Assembly: GCA_902800045.1 (NCBI GenBank)
Contig: CADCCZ010000001.1
Location: 124,001 to 188,000, forward strand
Reading direction: 5' to 3'
DNA from: an uncultured Bacteroidia bacterium
GTDB lineage: Bacteria > Bacteroidota > Bacteroidia > Bacteroidales > ML635J-15
DNA length: 64,000 nt
The position numbers and the translations under genes were made by a program. The notes beneath the pieces are model-generated. The model saw nothing but the letters and a program-made list of their open reading frames with translations. It did not search any database and had not been told where the DNA came from. This document shows positions 8,298-16,518 of the stretch, one piece after another (position 1 is the first letter of the stretch; every line of letters begins with the position of its first letter).

Positions 8298-8837
8298 TTA
8301 TTCATCAAAATCTCGGCATACATTTACGAATCTTCCATTTTCGAAAAAGAAAATGCTTCCTGGAAATTCTTTATGCTTTGTCTTGGTAGGCAAATCCATA
8401 AGTTCGTTTTCAAAGTATCTTGTATATTTCGACCTTGTCCTTTCTTTGTAGTAATCGGCATCGATTGAAAAAAATATCAAACTAGTATCTTGGTCTAAAG
8501 TCTTATATAAATTGGCGTAGCCATTCATTACAAAAAATAATTTATAACCATGACCTTCGGCATATGTTTTATAATATGATAATGGTTTGCAGGAATTTGA
8601 ACTACAGCCATTTGTGAAAACATAAACTATGGATTTGGGATATTTGTCAAGTTCCTTTTTTAGCATTTCTGCATTCAGTTCATATATGTTTCCGTAGGCA
8701 ATATCATTGAAATCATTCAGTTTGATGATTGTCTTTTGATCTTTTTCGGCCAGTTTGTCATAGTCGTTTGTAATTCCATAAAAAGTACAGGAAGACAGGA
8801 ATACGACGCCAATTGCAAAAAGTATGTATTTGTTCAT
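8298..8837 (-). CDS. Lipoprotein with a thioredoxin-like pattern (179 aa)
   Basis: The N-terminus MNKYILFAIGVVFLSSC is an SpII signal with lipobox LSSC, so the product is lipidated. The mature part alternates predicted strands and helices: SIVYVFTNGCSSNSCKPL, then YKLFFVMNGYANL, then GSIFFFENGRFV. This order and the Cys-x4-Cys after the first strand resemble a thioredoxin fold, but the classic CxxC is not present, so redox activity is only a guess. It is the last gene of the riboswitch-led minus-strand operon, 22 bases after marC. Base composition is more AT-rich than its neighbours. No known function. Confidence 0.65.
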   Translation of the reverse strand: MNKYILFAIGVVFLSSCTFYGITNDYDKLAEKDQKTIIKLNDFNDIAYGNIYELNAEMLKKELDKYPKSIVYVFTNGCSSNSCKPLSYYKTYAEGHGYKLFFVMNGYANLYKTLDQDTSLIFFSIDADYYKERTRSKYTRYFENELMDLPTKTKHKEFPGSIFFFENGRFVNVCRDFDE

Positions 8838-8859
8838 TTCCTTGCTTCTTGTGGTGACC

Positions 8860-9480
8860 CTAGTTTATTGTCGGAACATTTGCAATTATCACATAAATAT
8901 TGTTTACGAACATATTTACTGCGATTGCAAGCAAAATTACACCGAAGAACTTACGGATGATGAAGATAAGGTTTGCTCCGAGCAGATTTTTCACCTTGTC
9001 GAGCAGGCGGATGACCAAATAGTCGAGTGCAAGGTTAAGCAGCAGACCGATAATGATGTTGAGCACTGCATATTCGGCTCGAAGCGACAGCAATGCTGTG
9101 AGTGCACCAGGACCAGCAATCAGAGGAAATGCCACTGGAACAATGCTTGCTCCGCTTCCAAGGTTTTCGTTCTTGATGATTTCGCGGCCCAGAATCATTT
9201 CGACAGCAAGTACAAAAAGTACGAACGAACCAGCCACTGCGAACGATGCCTTGTCAATGCCGAATAGTTTCAGAAGTGCGTCACCTGCGAAGAAAAACAG
9301 CAGGAACAAGCCTAATGCCGTCAGACAGGCCTGCATAGCTTTTATCGGCTTGCCGCCTTCCTTGAGACTCAAGAATATTGGAATTGAACCAAGGATGTCG
9401 ATGATTGCGAACATCACAATGAACGAGCTGAAAACCTCGATGAAGTCAAATTGACCGAAAAACTGTCCGATAGCTTCCAT
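8860..9480 (-). CDS. MarC-family integral membrane protein
   Basis: Product of 206 residues with six predicted membrane segments, the usual size of MarC/UPF0056 proteins. Typical marks are FAIIDILGSIPIFLSL in the first segment and PVAFPLIAGPGALTALL in the middle. Members were once linked to multidrug resistance (mar locus), but a transport substrate has not been settled. It sits third in the minus-strand operon that starts at the cobalamin riboswitch, 26 bases after the small membrane protein gene. Confidence 0.88.
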   Translation of the reverse strand: MEAIGQFFGQFDFIEVFSSFIVMFAIIDILGSIPIFLSLKEGGKPIKAMQACLTALGLFLLFFFAGDALLKLFGIDKASFAVAGSFVLFVLAVEMILGREIIKNENLGSGASIVPVAFPLIAGPGALTALLSLRAEYAVLNIIIGLLLNLALDYLVIRLLDKVKNLLGANLIFIIRKFFGVILLAIAVNMFVNNIYVIIANVPTIN

Positions 9481-9506
9481 GTCTATAATATTGAAATTGC
9501 GTTAAT

Positions 9507-9788
9507 TTATTTTTTCAAATCACGTTTGTTTTTGCCAATGTACATGAAGTATAATGTCAGGTCGAACGAAACCAAAACCGCATTGAAGACATAAAGCCAT
9601 ATTACAATATCGTTGCTGTACAACGACTTATGAATAATGCCGAAAATGTAACCTAGTATTATCAACGACATAAATAGTGGGCTTTTGCCTATTACCATTT
9701 TGGTACGAAGCGACTTTGCGATTGAAACGGGCCAACTTACTGCAAAACATAGCAGAAAAAGTACTTCCCAGATGCTGAAATTTGCCAT
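9507..9788 (-). CDS. Small three-helix membrane protein (93 aa)
   Basis: The product has three hydrophobic segments (EVLFLLCFAVSWPVSIAKS, FMSLIILGYIFGIIHKSL, VIWLYVFNAVLVSFDLTLYF) and a basic tail (KNKRDLKK). The first segment with a Trp-Pro pair and SIAKS turn looks somewhat like one half of a PQ-loop or SWEET-type transporter, but the length is too short to be certain. It lies 11 bases after the CoA-transferase gene and 26 bases before marC, so it belongs to the same operon. Function unknown. Confidence 0.7.
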   Translation of the reverse strand: MANFSIWEVLFLLCFAVSWPVSIAKSLRTKMVIGKSPLFMSLIILGYIFGIIHKSLYSNDIVIWLYVFNAVLVSFDLTLYFMYIGKNKRDLKK

Positions 9789-9799
9789 AAATTTATTGT

Positions 9800-11119
9800 T
9801 TAAATTACATTGTTTTTACATATATAATGATAATGAGGACCGAAACGCTTGAATGCGGCCTCTTCGAGTTCCTCCTGAAATTTTGGATTTGCGATTGAAA
9901 TTATCAGTTTCGCCCTTTCCTGCAGCGACTTTCCATATAGGTTTACTGCACCGTATTCGGTTATGAACCAGTGTATATGGTTTCTTGTAGTTACAGCTCC
10001 AGACCCGAGGTCAAGAGATGGAACAATCTTGTTGATTCCACGTTTTGTTGTCGAAGGCATGGCTATGATTGCTTTTCCGCCTTTGGCGCGGGTGGAACCA
10101 TACACAAAGTCAATCTGTCCGCCGACACCCGAATAGATCTTGTCGCCAAGCGAGTCGGCGCATACCTGCCCCGACAGGTCAACCTGAATGGCCGAGTTTA
10201 TCGAAGTCATTTTCGGTTGCTGGGCAATGATGAACGGGTCGTTGGTGTATTCCACGTCTTTCATGAGCACCATAGGATTGCTGTCGATAAAGTTGTAGAT
10301 TTTTTGCGAACCCATTACGAAGGTCGAAACAATCTTTCCCTTGTCGAGACCCTTGTTTGCTCCAGTTATGATGCCTTTTTTTATTAGTGGCAAAATGCCG
10401 TCGGAAAACATTTCGGTGTGTATGCCAATATCCTTGTGGTTGTTGAGGCACGAAAGGATTGCATTCGGGATAGAGCCTATACCCATTTGCAGGCAAGCGC
10501 CGTCCTCGATAAGTTCGGCGCAGTAGCGACCGATAGTTCGCTCAATTTCGGTAGGTTTTGCAAAATCGACGGTCAGCAGCGGGCTGTCGTCCTCTACTAT
10601 GTAGTCGATATTGCTTATGTGTATCTGCGAATCGCCTAGCGAACGCGGGACATTCTTGTTTACGACTGCGATTGTGAATTCGGCGCATTCCATGGCGGCG
10701 AGCGTTGCATCTACCGACGTGCCGAGCGATACGTAGCCGAATTTGTCGGGCGGACAAACTTGAATCATAGCCACATTGCACTTTATGTAGCGTTCGCGAT
10801 AAAGTTTCGATGTTTCGCCGAGGAAAACAGGAATGTAGTCGGCAAGCCCTTTTTGTACGCTCTCCCTTACATTGGCACCGACAAAAAATGCGTTATGCTG
10901 GAAAATTCCTTCAAATTCTGGATTTACGTAAGGTGCGGCTCCTTCGGTGTGTAGGTGGTGGATATATACGTTTTTCAATTCGCCGTTTCTGCCTCGGTCG
11001 CACATCGCCTTAATCAGGCATTGCGGAACGTTCGATACGGAACTTATGTGGACATGGTCGCCCGACTTGATTACCTTTACGGCTTCTTCTGCCGTCACTG
11101 CTTGATATTTCTTTTTCAT
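9800..11119 (-). CDS. Acetyl-CoA hydrolase/transferase family CoA-transferase
   Basis: Product of 439 residues, matching the 4-hydroxybutyrate/butyryl-CoA:acetate CoA-transferase branch. The catalytic glutamate lies in GIHTEMFSDGIL near residue 238, and the CoA-binding glycine motif is GVGGQIDFVYGS. Other marks are CPPDKFGYVSLG and the C-terminal TEYGAVNLYGKSLQERA. Such enzymes move CoA between short acyl groups (acetate, propionate, butyrate, succinate or 4-hydroxybutyrate); the exact pair cannot be read from sequence. It is the first gene behind a cobalamin riboswitch, which points to a link with B12-dependent metabolism, for example the methylmalonyl-CoA route to propionate. That link is inference. 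Confidence 0.88.
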   Translation of the reverse strand: MKKKYQAVTAEEAVKVIKSGDHVHISSVSNVPQCLIKAMCDRGRNGELKNVYIHHLHTEGAAPYVNPEFEGIFQHNAFFVGANVRESVQKGLADYIPVFLGETSKLYRERYIKCNVAMIQVCPPDKFGYVSLGTSVDATLAAMECAEFTIAVVNKNVPRSLGDSQIHISNIDYIVEDDSPLLTVDFAKPTEIERTIGRYCAELIEDGACLQMGIGSIPNAILSCLNNHKDIGIHTEMFSDGILPLIKKGIITGANKGLDKGKIVSTFVMGSQKIYNFIDSNPMVLMKDVEYTNDPFIIAQQPKMTSINSAIQVDLSGQVCADSLGDKIYSGVGGQIDFVYGSTRAKGGKAIIAMPSTTKRGINKIVPSLDLGSGAVTTRNHIHWFITEYGAVNLYGKSLQERAKLIISIANPKFQEELEEAAFKRFGPHYHYICKNNVI

Positions 11120-11244
11120 CAGTACAAAAAGTTACATTAATAGCATCATTTCATGCAGTCGGGGCAAATAGATATAACAATAATATAACGACACCATGTG
11201 CCGGCAAAGTTCCCATACCTTTTTTCCCGAAGGCTGCGAATTAC

Positions 11245-11402
11245 GGATTTCAGGCAGGTCTTCTGGCTCGTCCAAGCTTTCCAGCGTCTTCCCGGCTTAC
11301 GCCAGTGACATAATGCTAGAAGCCTTTTGCAGGACTTACAGCTACGGGTATAGCTCTTGATTTTCACAAGATTCCCTATTGATTCTGTAGAAACCTGAAT
11401 CC
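11245..11402 (-). promoter_or_regulatory. Cobalamin (adenosylcobalamin) riboswitch
   Basis: Read on the minus strand it has the class hallmarks in order: closing stem P1 (GGATTCAG pairing with CTGAAATCC), AATAGGGAATC-TTGTG-AAAATC, the CTATACCCGTAGCTGTAAG core, GTCACTGG, GCCGGGAAGAC, and the B12 box GCCAGAAGACCTGCC (11253-11267). A TAnnTTTG promoter element ends five bases before P1, so transcription should start right at the aptamer. About 125 bases separate the aptamer from the CoA-transferase start; this stretch must hold the expression platform. It contains a 21-codon reading frame (11132-11197) of doubtful meaning and no clear terminator, so control of translation is more likely than of termination. 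Confidence 0.93.
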
Positions 11403-11406
11403 ACCG

Positions 11407-11441
11407 CAAAAGTAGTGTATATTTTTTGTTTTTTGTGCAAA
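11407..11441 (-). promoter_or_regulatory. Promoter of the riboswitch/CoA-transferase operon
   Basis: On the minus strand TACTTTTG (11407-11414) matches the TAnnTTTG -7 box, and TTTG at 11438-11441 is the -33 box with a 23-base spacer. The predicted start of transcription, near 11400, coincides with the first base of the riboswitch. It stands back to back with the dapB promoter. Confidence 0.6.
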
Positions 11442-11451
11442 AAAATGCTGT

Positions 11452-11483
11452 TTTGTTTTTGTCGAGGAATTTTGCTAACTTTG
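11452..11483 (+). promoter_or_regulatory. Promoter of the dapB-lepB operon
   Basis: TTTG at 11452-11455, a 20-base spacer and TAACTTTG at 11476-11483 form a near-ideal Bacteroidetes promoter. The dapB start codon follows 28 bases later. With the divergent riboswitch promoter it fills the region 11403-11510. Confidence 0.75.
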
Positions 11484-11510
11484 CAACTTTTTACTGCAAA
11501 GATTTATTTG

Positions 11511-12224
11511 ATGGATATAGTTCTTATTGGATACGGAAAGATGGGAAAGGAGATTGAACGAGTTGCCGTTGAGCACGGGCACCGCATCTCCGAAATTTTC
11601 GACATAGACCGCGACATTCGTTCATGCGGCGATATAGCTTCGCTAGGCGATGTGGCTGTCGAATTTTCAACTCCTAAAACGGCCGAACAAAATGTGATGG
11701 CTTGTGTGAAGGGCGGACTACGCGTGGTGTCGGGTACTACTGGCTGGACTTTCGACGCTGCCGCTATGGATAAGTTGTGCCGCGAAAATTCGTCGGCGTT
11801 TTTCTATTCGTCGAACTACAGCATAGGAATGAATATTTTTATGGCTGTCAACCGTATGCTGGCACAGAAATTGGCTGCTTATCCGCAGTATTCGGCTCGC
11901 ATCGAAGAAACCCACCATATCCATAAGCTCGACAAGCCTAGTGGTACTGCAATAACGCTTGCAAAAGGCATTATCGACAACAATCCGCGATATTTGGATT
12001 GGAAACTCTATGAGGGTGCAGACAATATTCTTGAAATAGATTCGTTTAGGGAAGGTGAGGTTTTCGGTGACCATAGCGTGCTGTGGTCGAGTGAGTTCGA
12101 CGACATCACAATTGCACATTCGGCGAAAAGCCGCCGCGGACTGGCAAATGGCGCGGTTCTTGCAGCAGAATTCCTTGTAGGAAAATGCGGTATGTTTACA
12201 ATGAATGATTTACTTGGATTATAA
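11511..12224 (+). CDS. dapB: 4-hydroxy-tetrahydrodipicolinate reductase DapB
   Basis: Product of 237 residues; reduces hydroxy-tetrahydrodipicolinate with NAD(P)H in the lysine/meso-diaminopimelate pathway. The nucleotide-binding loop is [10 protein letters not shown] at the N-terminus, and the catalytic motif is [17 protein letters not shown] near residues 129-145, with the catalytic His and Lys. It is shorter than the roughly 270 residues of enterobacterial DapB. The open frame extends 32 codons upstream, but those codons cover the promoter, so I start at [12 protein letters not shown]. It is the first gene of an operon with lepB four bases downstream. dapF of the same pathway lies about 9 kb away on the other strand. 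Confidence 0.95.
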   Translation: MDIVLIGYGKMGKEIERVAVEHGHRISEIFDIDRDIRSCGDIASLGDVAVEFSTPKTAEQNVMACVKGGLRVVSGTTGWTFDAAAMDKLCRENSSAFFYSSNYSIGMNIFMAVNRMLAQKLAAYPQYSARIEETHHIHKLDKPSGTAITLAKGIIDNNPRYLDWKLYEGADNILEIDSFREGEVFGDHSVLWSSEFDDITIAHSAKSRRGLANGAVLAAEFLVGKCGMFTMNDLLGL

Positions 12225-12228
12225 GAAT

Positions 12229-13932
12229 ATGTTCGGAAAGAAAAAAAATACAGAAAATGTGGCTGTCAACAAGCCAAACAACGAGCCGAAAAAGGGTTGG
12301 ACTCTAAAACTCGGCAAGTGCGAGAAGTTCATCGAGATGCCTTCGCGTCGCAACTGGATATGGTTTGCAGCGTGGACAATCTTCTACATTGGCTGGGTAA
12401 TTTGGCTCGGAAACTATTGGTTCTTGCTTGGCGAACTGTTGATAATTGATATTTACATCACAAAGTTCGTGCGCTGGGCATTCTGGAAACCAAAGAATCC
12501 CGAAAATTGCTCGAAGGTAAAACGCAAAACTCTCGAATGGGTTGACGCACTTATTTTTGCAGTGATTGCTGCTTCGTTTATCAGGATTTTCTTCTTCGAG
12601 GCATTTACGATTCCAACATCGTCGATGGAAAAGACCTTGCAGGTGGGCGACTACCTTTTTGTCAGCAAGACGGCCTACGGTCCACGTGTGCCGATGACGC
12701 CTATTTCGTTCCCGTTTGTTCACCACACACTGCCGTTTACCGAAAGTACACCTTCGTATGTTACGTGGATACAGAACGAATACCGCCGTATGACCGGCTG
12801 GGGCGACATCAAGCGCGACGACATGGTGGTGTTCAACTATCCTACTGGCGATACCGTAGTTTTGCAGATTCCTGCACAGGACTACTACGACATAATAAGG
12901 ATAACGCAGTTCCGTATGGCGGACTTCGATTTGCAGTATTCCACTATGATGAACAGAAAGATAGTAGTCGGAAATGTTTCGCAGAAAACCAACGACTATT
13001 ATGTGAATCTTGCATATTCGCTGTTCAACCCTATGACAAATGCTGCACACACTAATGCGTTCATCAACGAGGCTTCGGCCAAGTTGCGTGGAAACGAGAC
13101 AAAACTTGCCAAGGAAAATCCTGCTATTCCTGATATGGACAAGTATTACCGTCTGGCTCGTCAGATAGTACGCGATATGTACGACCTTACAGTGCGACCA
13201 GTAGATAAGCGCGAAAACTATATCAAGCGTTGTGTGGCAATCGCAGGTGATACATTGGAAGTGCGCGATGGTGAAGTGTTTGTAAACGGGAAACCGCAGA
13301 AGGAAATCCCGACCAAGCAGTTCAATTACCGTCTTACTATAAATACAGCAAGTATTCCCGAAAAGACCTTGCGCCAGAACGAGATAAACTCTTCGGATGT
13401 GTACGATTTGCGTACCGACAGCATTACTTATAAGGTTCTTCCTCTTACTGCAGAGAACTACGAGAAATTCAAGAAAATGTCGTTTGTGCAGTCTATTACA
13501 AAGAATACTGTGGCAAAAGGTTTTACTGGTGATGACAGTTTCCGTATTTTCCCGCACAATGAAAAGTTCCCGTGGAATGTCGATTGGTTTGGTCCTCTAT
13601 ATATTCCGAAGGCTGGCGACAAGATCCAGCTAACCGAGGAAAACCTTATCCTTTATGGTCGCGTTATCGGTTACTACGAAGGCAATACTCTCGAAGTGAA
13701 AGATGGAAAGGCTTATATTAATGGTCAGCCAGCTACTGAATATACTTTCAAGATGAACTACTACTGGATGATGGGCGACAATCGCCACAACTCTGCCGAC
13801 TCTCGCTACTGGGGCTTCGTACCCGAAGACCACATAGTGGGTAAGGCTTGGCTCATCTGGTTGTCGATGGATAAGGAATACGGCGGAATACGCTGGAACA
13901 GAATAGGAAAGATTGTTCACAATGAAGATTAA
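12229..13932 (+). CDS. lepB: Signal peptidase I (large form)
   Basis: Product of 567 residues. It removes Sec signal peptides at the outer face of the inner membrane. A cytoplasmic basic start is followed by two N-terminal hydrophobic segments, then a third before the catalytic domain. The nucleophile serine is in [15 protein letters not shown] (near residue 133), the general-base lysine in [11 protein letters not shown] (near residue 331), and the conserved box E is [20 protein letters not shown] near residue 514. The roughly 180 residues between Ser and Lys boxes, and a further insertion after the Lys box, make it much longer than E. coli LepB (324), as in other Bacteroidetes. It overlaps the next gene by 11 bases. 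Confidence 0.94.
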   Translation: MFGKKKNTENVAVNKPNNEPKKGWTLKLGKCEKFIEMPSRRNWIWFAAWTIFYIGWVIWLGNYWFLLGELLIIDIYITKFVRWAFWKPKNPENCSKVKRKTLEWVDALIFAVIAASFIRIFFFEAFTIPTSSMEKTLQVGDYLFVSKTAYGPRVPMTPISFPFVHHTLPFTESTPSYVTWIQNEYRRMTGWGDIKRDDMVVFNYPTGDTVVLQIPAQDYYDIIRITQFRMADFDLQYSTMMNRKIVVGNVSQKTNDYYVNLAYSLFNPMTNAAHTNAFINEASAKLRGNETKLAKENPAIPDMDKYYRLARQIVRDMYDLTVRPVDKRENYIKRCVAIAGDTLEVRDGEVFVNGKPQKEIPTKQFNYRLTINTASIPEKTLRQNEINSSDVYDLRTDSITYKVLPLTAENYEKFKKMSFVQSITKNTVAKGFTGDDSFRIFPHNEKFPWNVDWFGPLYIPKAGDKIQLTEENLILYGRVIGYYEGNTLEVKDGKAYINGQPATEYTFKMNYYWMMGDNRHNSADSRYWGFVPEDHIVGKAWLIWLSMDKEYGGIRWNRIGKIVHNED

Positions 13933-14761
13933 AAGGATATTGGTTGTAGTTTTGCTGCTTGCCGTAGTTGGCGGTGGAGTGGCATTTTATATGATGTTCG
14001 GATTCTATAGCGTGAAGGCATCCGACGGAACCGAAAATAGCGTTTTTGTTCGCAAGACAAGGTCTATAGAAATTGGCGATGAGGTTGCATACAGGTATCC
14101 GCTCGGATTCGATACAAAAATTTCGTCGCGTGATGTGTATGTATCGAGAGTTGTCGGCGTTCCTGGCGACATAATTCTCATCGACGATGGCAATTTGTAC
14201 AGAAACAATAAGCCTGTTGACGAAGATTACACAACGTATTGCAGATACCGCGCTTCGGTTGATTCTGCTAAAGTCGATTTCGCAGCAATCTTCTCAAAAT
14301 ATGATGTCAGGGTTGGTGATGTGCTCAACGATGGCAAAGCTTGTGAATTTGTTTGCACCGAAGCCGAATTTGAAAAAATTAAGGCTGCTGAGAAAGAGTT
14401 TTCGTCGTGCCGCAAAATTATCGACCGCGACGACTGGAAGGATGTGGATGTATTCCCATCGAGCGCCTTTTTCGCATGGAACAAGGACAATTTCGGACCA
14501 ATGTATTTGCCAAAACAAGGCGATACTTTGAATCTTCATCCACGTATTGCTCCGATATACAAAAACATTATCACGCTTTTTGAGGGCAACGATTTCCAGT
14601 CGGATACTTACCATGTGCGCATAAACCAGCAGGAAGTAAGTGAGTTCGTGCCTAATAAGGAGTATTATTTCATACTCAACGATGACCGTACCGATAAGCG
14701 CGATTCGCGTATGTACGGTCCGATACCGCAGGAATATATTATAGGAAAGGTTATTTGGTAG
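13922..14761 (+). CDS. Signal-peptidase-I-like protein lacking the catalytic Ser/Lys dyad
   Basis: Product of 279 residues with one N-terminal membrane anchor ([20 protein letters not shown]). It keeps the S26 scaffold: [12 protein letters not shown] aligns with the region after the catalytic serine, [17 protein letters not shown] with the lysine box, and [20 protein letters not shown] with box E, ending in IIGKVIW. However the position of the nucleophile serine is Arg ([12 protein letters not shown]) and the catalytic lysine is Ser (YVSRVVG versus the usual IKRVIG). It therefore looks like a non-catalytic paralogue that might modulate or pair with LepB. It starts inside the lepB end (11-base overlap) and is followed with no gap by the WbqC-like gene. 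Confidence 0.82.
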   Translation: MKIKRILVVVLLLAVVGGGVAFYMMFGFYSVKASDGTENSVFVRKTRSIEIGDEVAYRYPLGFDTKISSRDVYVSRVVGVPGDIILIDDGNLYRNNKPVDEDYTTYCRYRASVDSAKVDFAAIFSKYDVRVGDVLNDGKACEFVCTEAEFEKIKAAEKEFSSCRKIIDRDDWKDVDVFPSSAFFAWNKDNFGPMYLPKQGDTLNLHPRIAPIYKNIITLFEGNDFQSDTYHVRINQQEVSEFVPNKEYYFILNDDRTDKRDSRMYGPIPQEYIIGKVIW

Positions 14762-15382
14762 ATGACGGCTTTGCTTTCAACGGCTTTCTTTCCCAATGTG
14801 CAGTATATGAGCAAGTTCCTTGCTGGAAAGGTCGTAATTGAGAAATACGAGACTTATCCCAAGCAGACATATCGCAACCGCTGTAACATTTTGAGTGCCA
14901 ATGGGGTTTTACCTTTGTCGGTGCCTGTGCAGAAAAATTTTCACACTCTGACGAAGGATATTCGCATCGACTATTCGGAGATGTGGCAGCGCAATCACCT
15001 TACAGCCTTGAAGTCTGCATACAAGAATTCGGCTTTCTATGACTATTATTTTTACAAATTTGAGCCGTTTTTCGAGAGAAAAGAGACCTTTCTTATCGAT
15101 TTGAACGAAATAGTTTTGCAAACGTTATTCTCGGTTCTTAAGATTGATGCAAATTATTTATATACAACAGATTATATTTTTGATTCAACAGGTTGTGACG
15201 ATTTTCGCGACAGCATAAGTCCAAAGCCTTCGAAGAACCGTCCCGATGAGGCTTTTGTCCCGAAACCTTATACACAAGTTTTTTGTGATAGGTTCGATTT
15301 CATGCCGAATCTCAGCGTATTGGATTTGATATTCAATGTAGGTCCCGAAAGCCGGGATTATCTGTCAAATTGCCTAAGATAG
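14762..15382 (+). CDS. WbqC-family protein
   Basis: Product of 206 residues. The N-terminal ALLSTAFFPNVQYMSKFLAG, the TYRNRCNILSANGVLPLSVP block, and DYSEMWQRNHLTALKSAYKN are the family signature (WbqC-like, found near O-antigen genes in some proteobacteria; biochemical role not established). It begins on the base after the stop of the signal-peptidase-like gene, so it is translationally coupled to it and is the last gene of the dapB operon. It converges on the ROK kinase gene with two bases between the stops; no terminator is visible there. Confidence 0.85.
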   Translation: MTALLSTAFFPNVQYMSKFLAGKVVIEKYETYPKQTYRNRCNILSANGVLPLSVPVQKNFHTLTKDIRIDYSEMWQRNHLTALKSAYKNSAFYDYYFYKFEPFFERKETFLIDLNEIVLQTLFSVLKIDANYLYTTDYIFDSTGCDDFRDSISPKPSKNRPDEAFVPKPYTQVFCDRFDFMPNLSVLDLIFNVGPESRDYLSNCLR

Positions 15383-15384
15383 CC

Positions 15385-16452
15385 TTATTTCCTCAGCATT
15401 TCCTTTGCAAAGTGGTATGCACCTATGTTTATCATCATGCTGGTGTCGAATGATGAGAACAGATACCCGCACTTGGGCATATACGAATATTCAACAGTTT
15501 CGTTCGACAGCGGAACTTTAAGAGTCTTGCTTTCGGGCTTTACGAATTCGGCTAGTTGTTCGGGCTTGTTGAGGCAGTAAACATTCTGTGTAACACGTGA
15601 AAGTGAAAGAAATTTGTGCTGAAGTTCCTTTTCAACGCCTGGGATAATAAGTTCGCGGGCGCCCGAAACGCCTCCGCCGATTACAACAATGCCGTCGAAC
15701 AGTGTAATCATGTTGGCAACTGCGTCGCCAAGGCATTCGCCCATGTGGAAGAAAGCCTTTTTTGCAGCGGTCTTGTTGCCTTTTTCCTTTCCCATTCCGA
15801 TGAGGTAGATTTCGCGGGGCATAGGAGTGTCGTCGAACGGAATTTTTGCATATTCTGCATAAAATCTTCGTAGCGAACGAATTGCGATTAGTTCCTCGCA
15901 GTTGCGTTCTGGGTCGAGGCGGTTCGACATTTTCCAAATTTCGCAGGCTGTGACATTGTCGCCGGTAATTAGTAACTTGTCGTGAACAAATCCTCCGCCG
16001 AAGCCCGAGCCAATTGTCAGTCCAACGACGTTGCGATATTGCATCTTGTTGCCTGCCTTCTGCAGCTGCGCATTGATGAGCGGAAGCGAACCAGCAAGCG
16101 ATTCGCCATAGGTGTAGAGGTCGCCGTCGTTGTTGATGAATACTGGCACCTTGAAGATGTTTTCGAGCATGGCTTTCAGCGGAACGCCACCACGGAACCC
16201 CTTGAGGTTCTCGGTGTTGCCGATTATTCCTTCTCGGTAATTGGCTGGTCCAGGGAATGCAAAGCTTATTGCGTCTATCGGTTCGCCAACGGCTTTCTGC
16301 TGTTGCTTGAAGCCGTCAATCATTCCAAGCAGACATTTGTCCAAATCGTGTCCGTTTGATGGAATTTTTTTCGATTCACCTATGAATTTTCCGTCCTTTA
16401 TTGCCGAAAATACGAATTTGCTTCCGCCAGCATCAAGTGTCAGTACTATCAT
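15385..16452 (-). CDS. ROK-family sugar kinase
   Basis: Product of 355 residues starting MIVLTLDAGGSKFVFSAI, the phosphate-1 loop of the ROK/actin-like ATPase fold. INNDGDLYTYGES carries the catalytic Asp, and GLTIGSGFGGGFV and GIVVIGGGVSGARE are the phosphate-2 and adenosine motifs. The ROK zinc motif (CxCGxxGCxE) is absent; the corresponding region reads TACEIWKMSNRLDPERNCEE. The likely role is ATP-dependent phosphorylation of glucose or another hexose, but the missing zinc site makes the substrate uncertain. An extra ten codons upstream are open but unlikely. It follows pepP by 66 bases on the same strand. Confidence 0.85.
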   Translation of the reverse strand: MIVLTLDAGGSKFVFSAIKDGKFIGESKKIPSNGHDLDKCLLGMIDGFKQQQKAVGEPIDAISFAFPGPANYREGIIGNTENLKGFRGGVPLKAMLENIFKVPVFINNDGDLYTYGESLAGSLPLINAQLQKAGNKMQYRNVVGLTIGSGFGGGFVHDKLLITGDNVTACEIWKMSNRLDPERNCEELIAIRSLRRFYAEYAKIPFDDTPMPREIYLIGMGKEKGNKTAAKKAFFHMGECLGDAVANMITLFDGIVVIGGGVSGARELIIPGVEKELQHKFLSLSRVTQNVYCLNKPEQLAEFVKPESKTLKVPLSNETVEYSYMPKCGYLFSSFDTSMMINIGAYHFAKEMLRK

Positions 16453-16518
16453 TGTCGTGTTGTTTAAAAATCTGTCCGACAAAGATAATGGGTTGGATAT
16501 ATTTATGCAATAGTTTTT

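Noticed and set aside
11146..11409. An 87-codon minus-strand frame rich in Cys and Arg
   Set aside because: It reads straight through the cobalamin riboswitch; conservation there is explained by the RNA structure, not by a protein.
12304..13557. A 417-codon minus-strand frame opposite lepB
   Set aside because: Antisense shadow of the signal peptidase gene; no domain or start signal.
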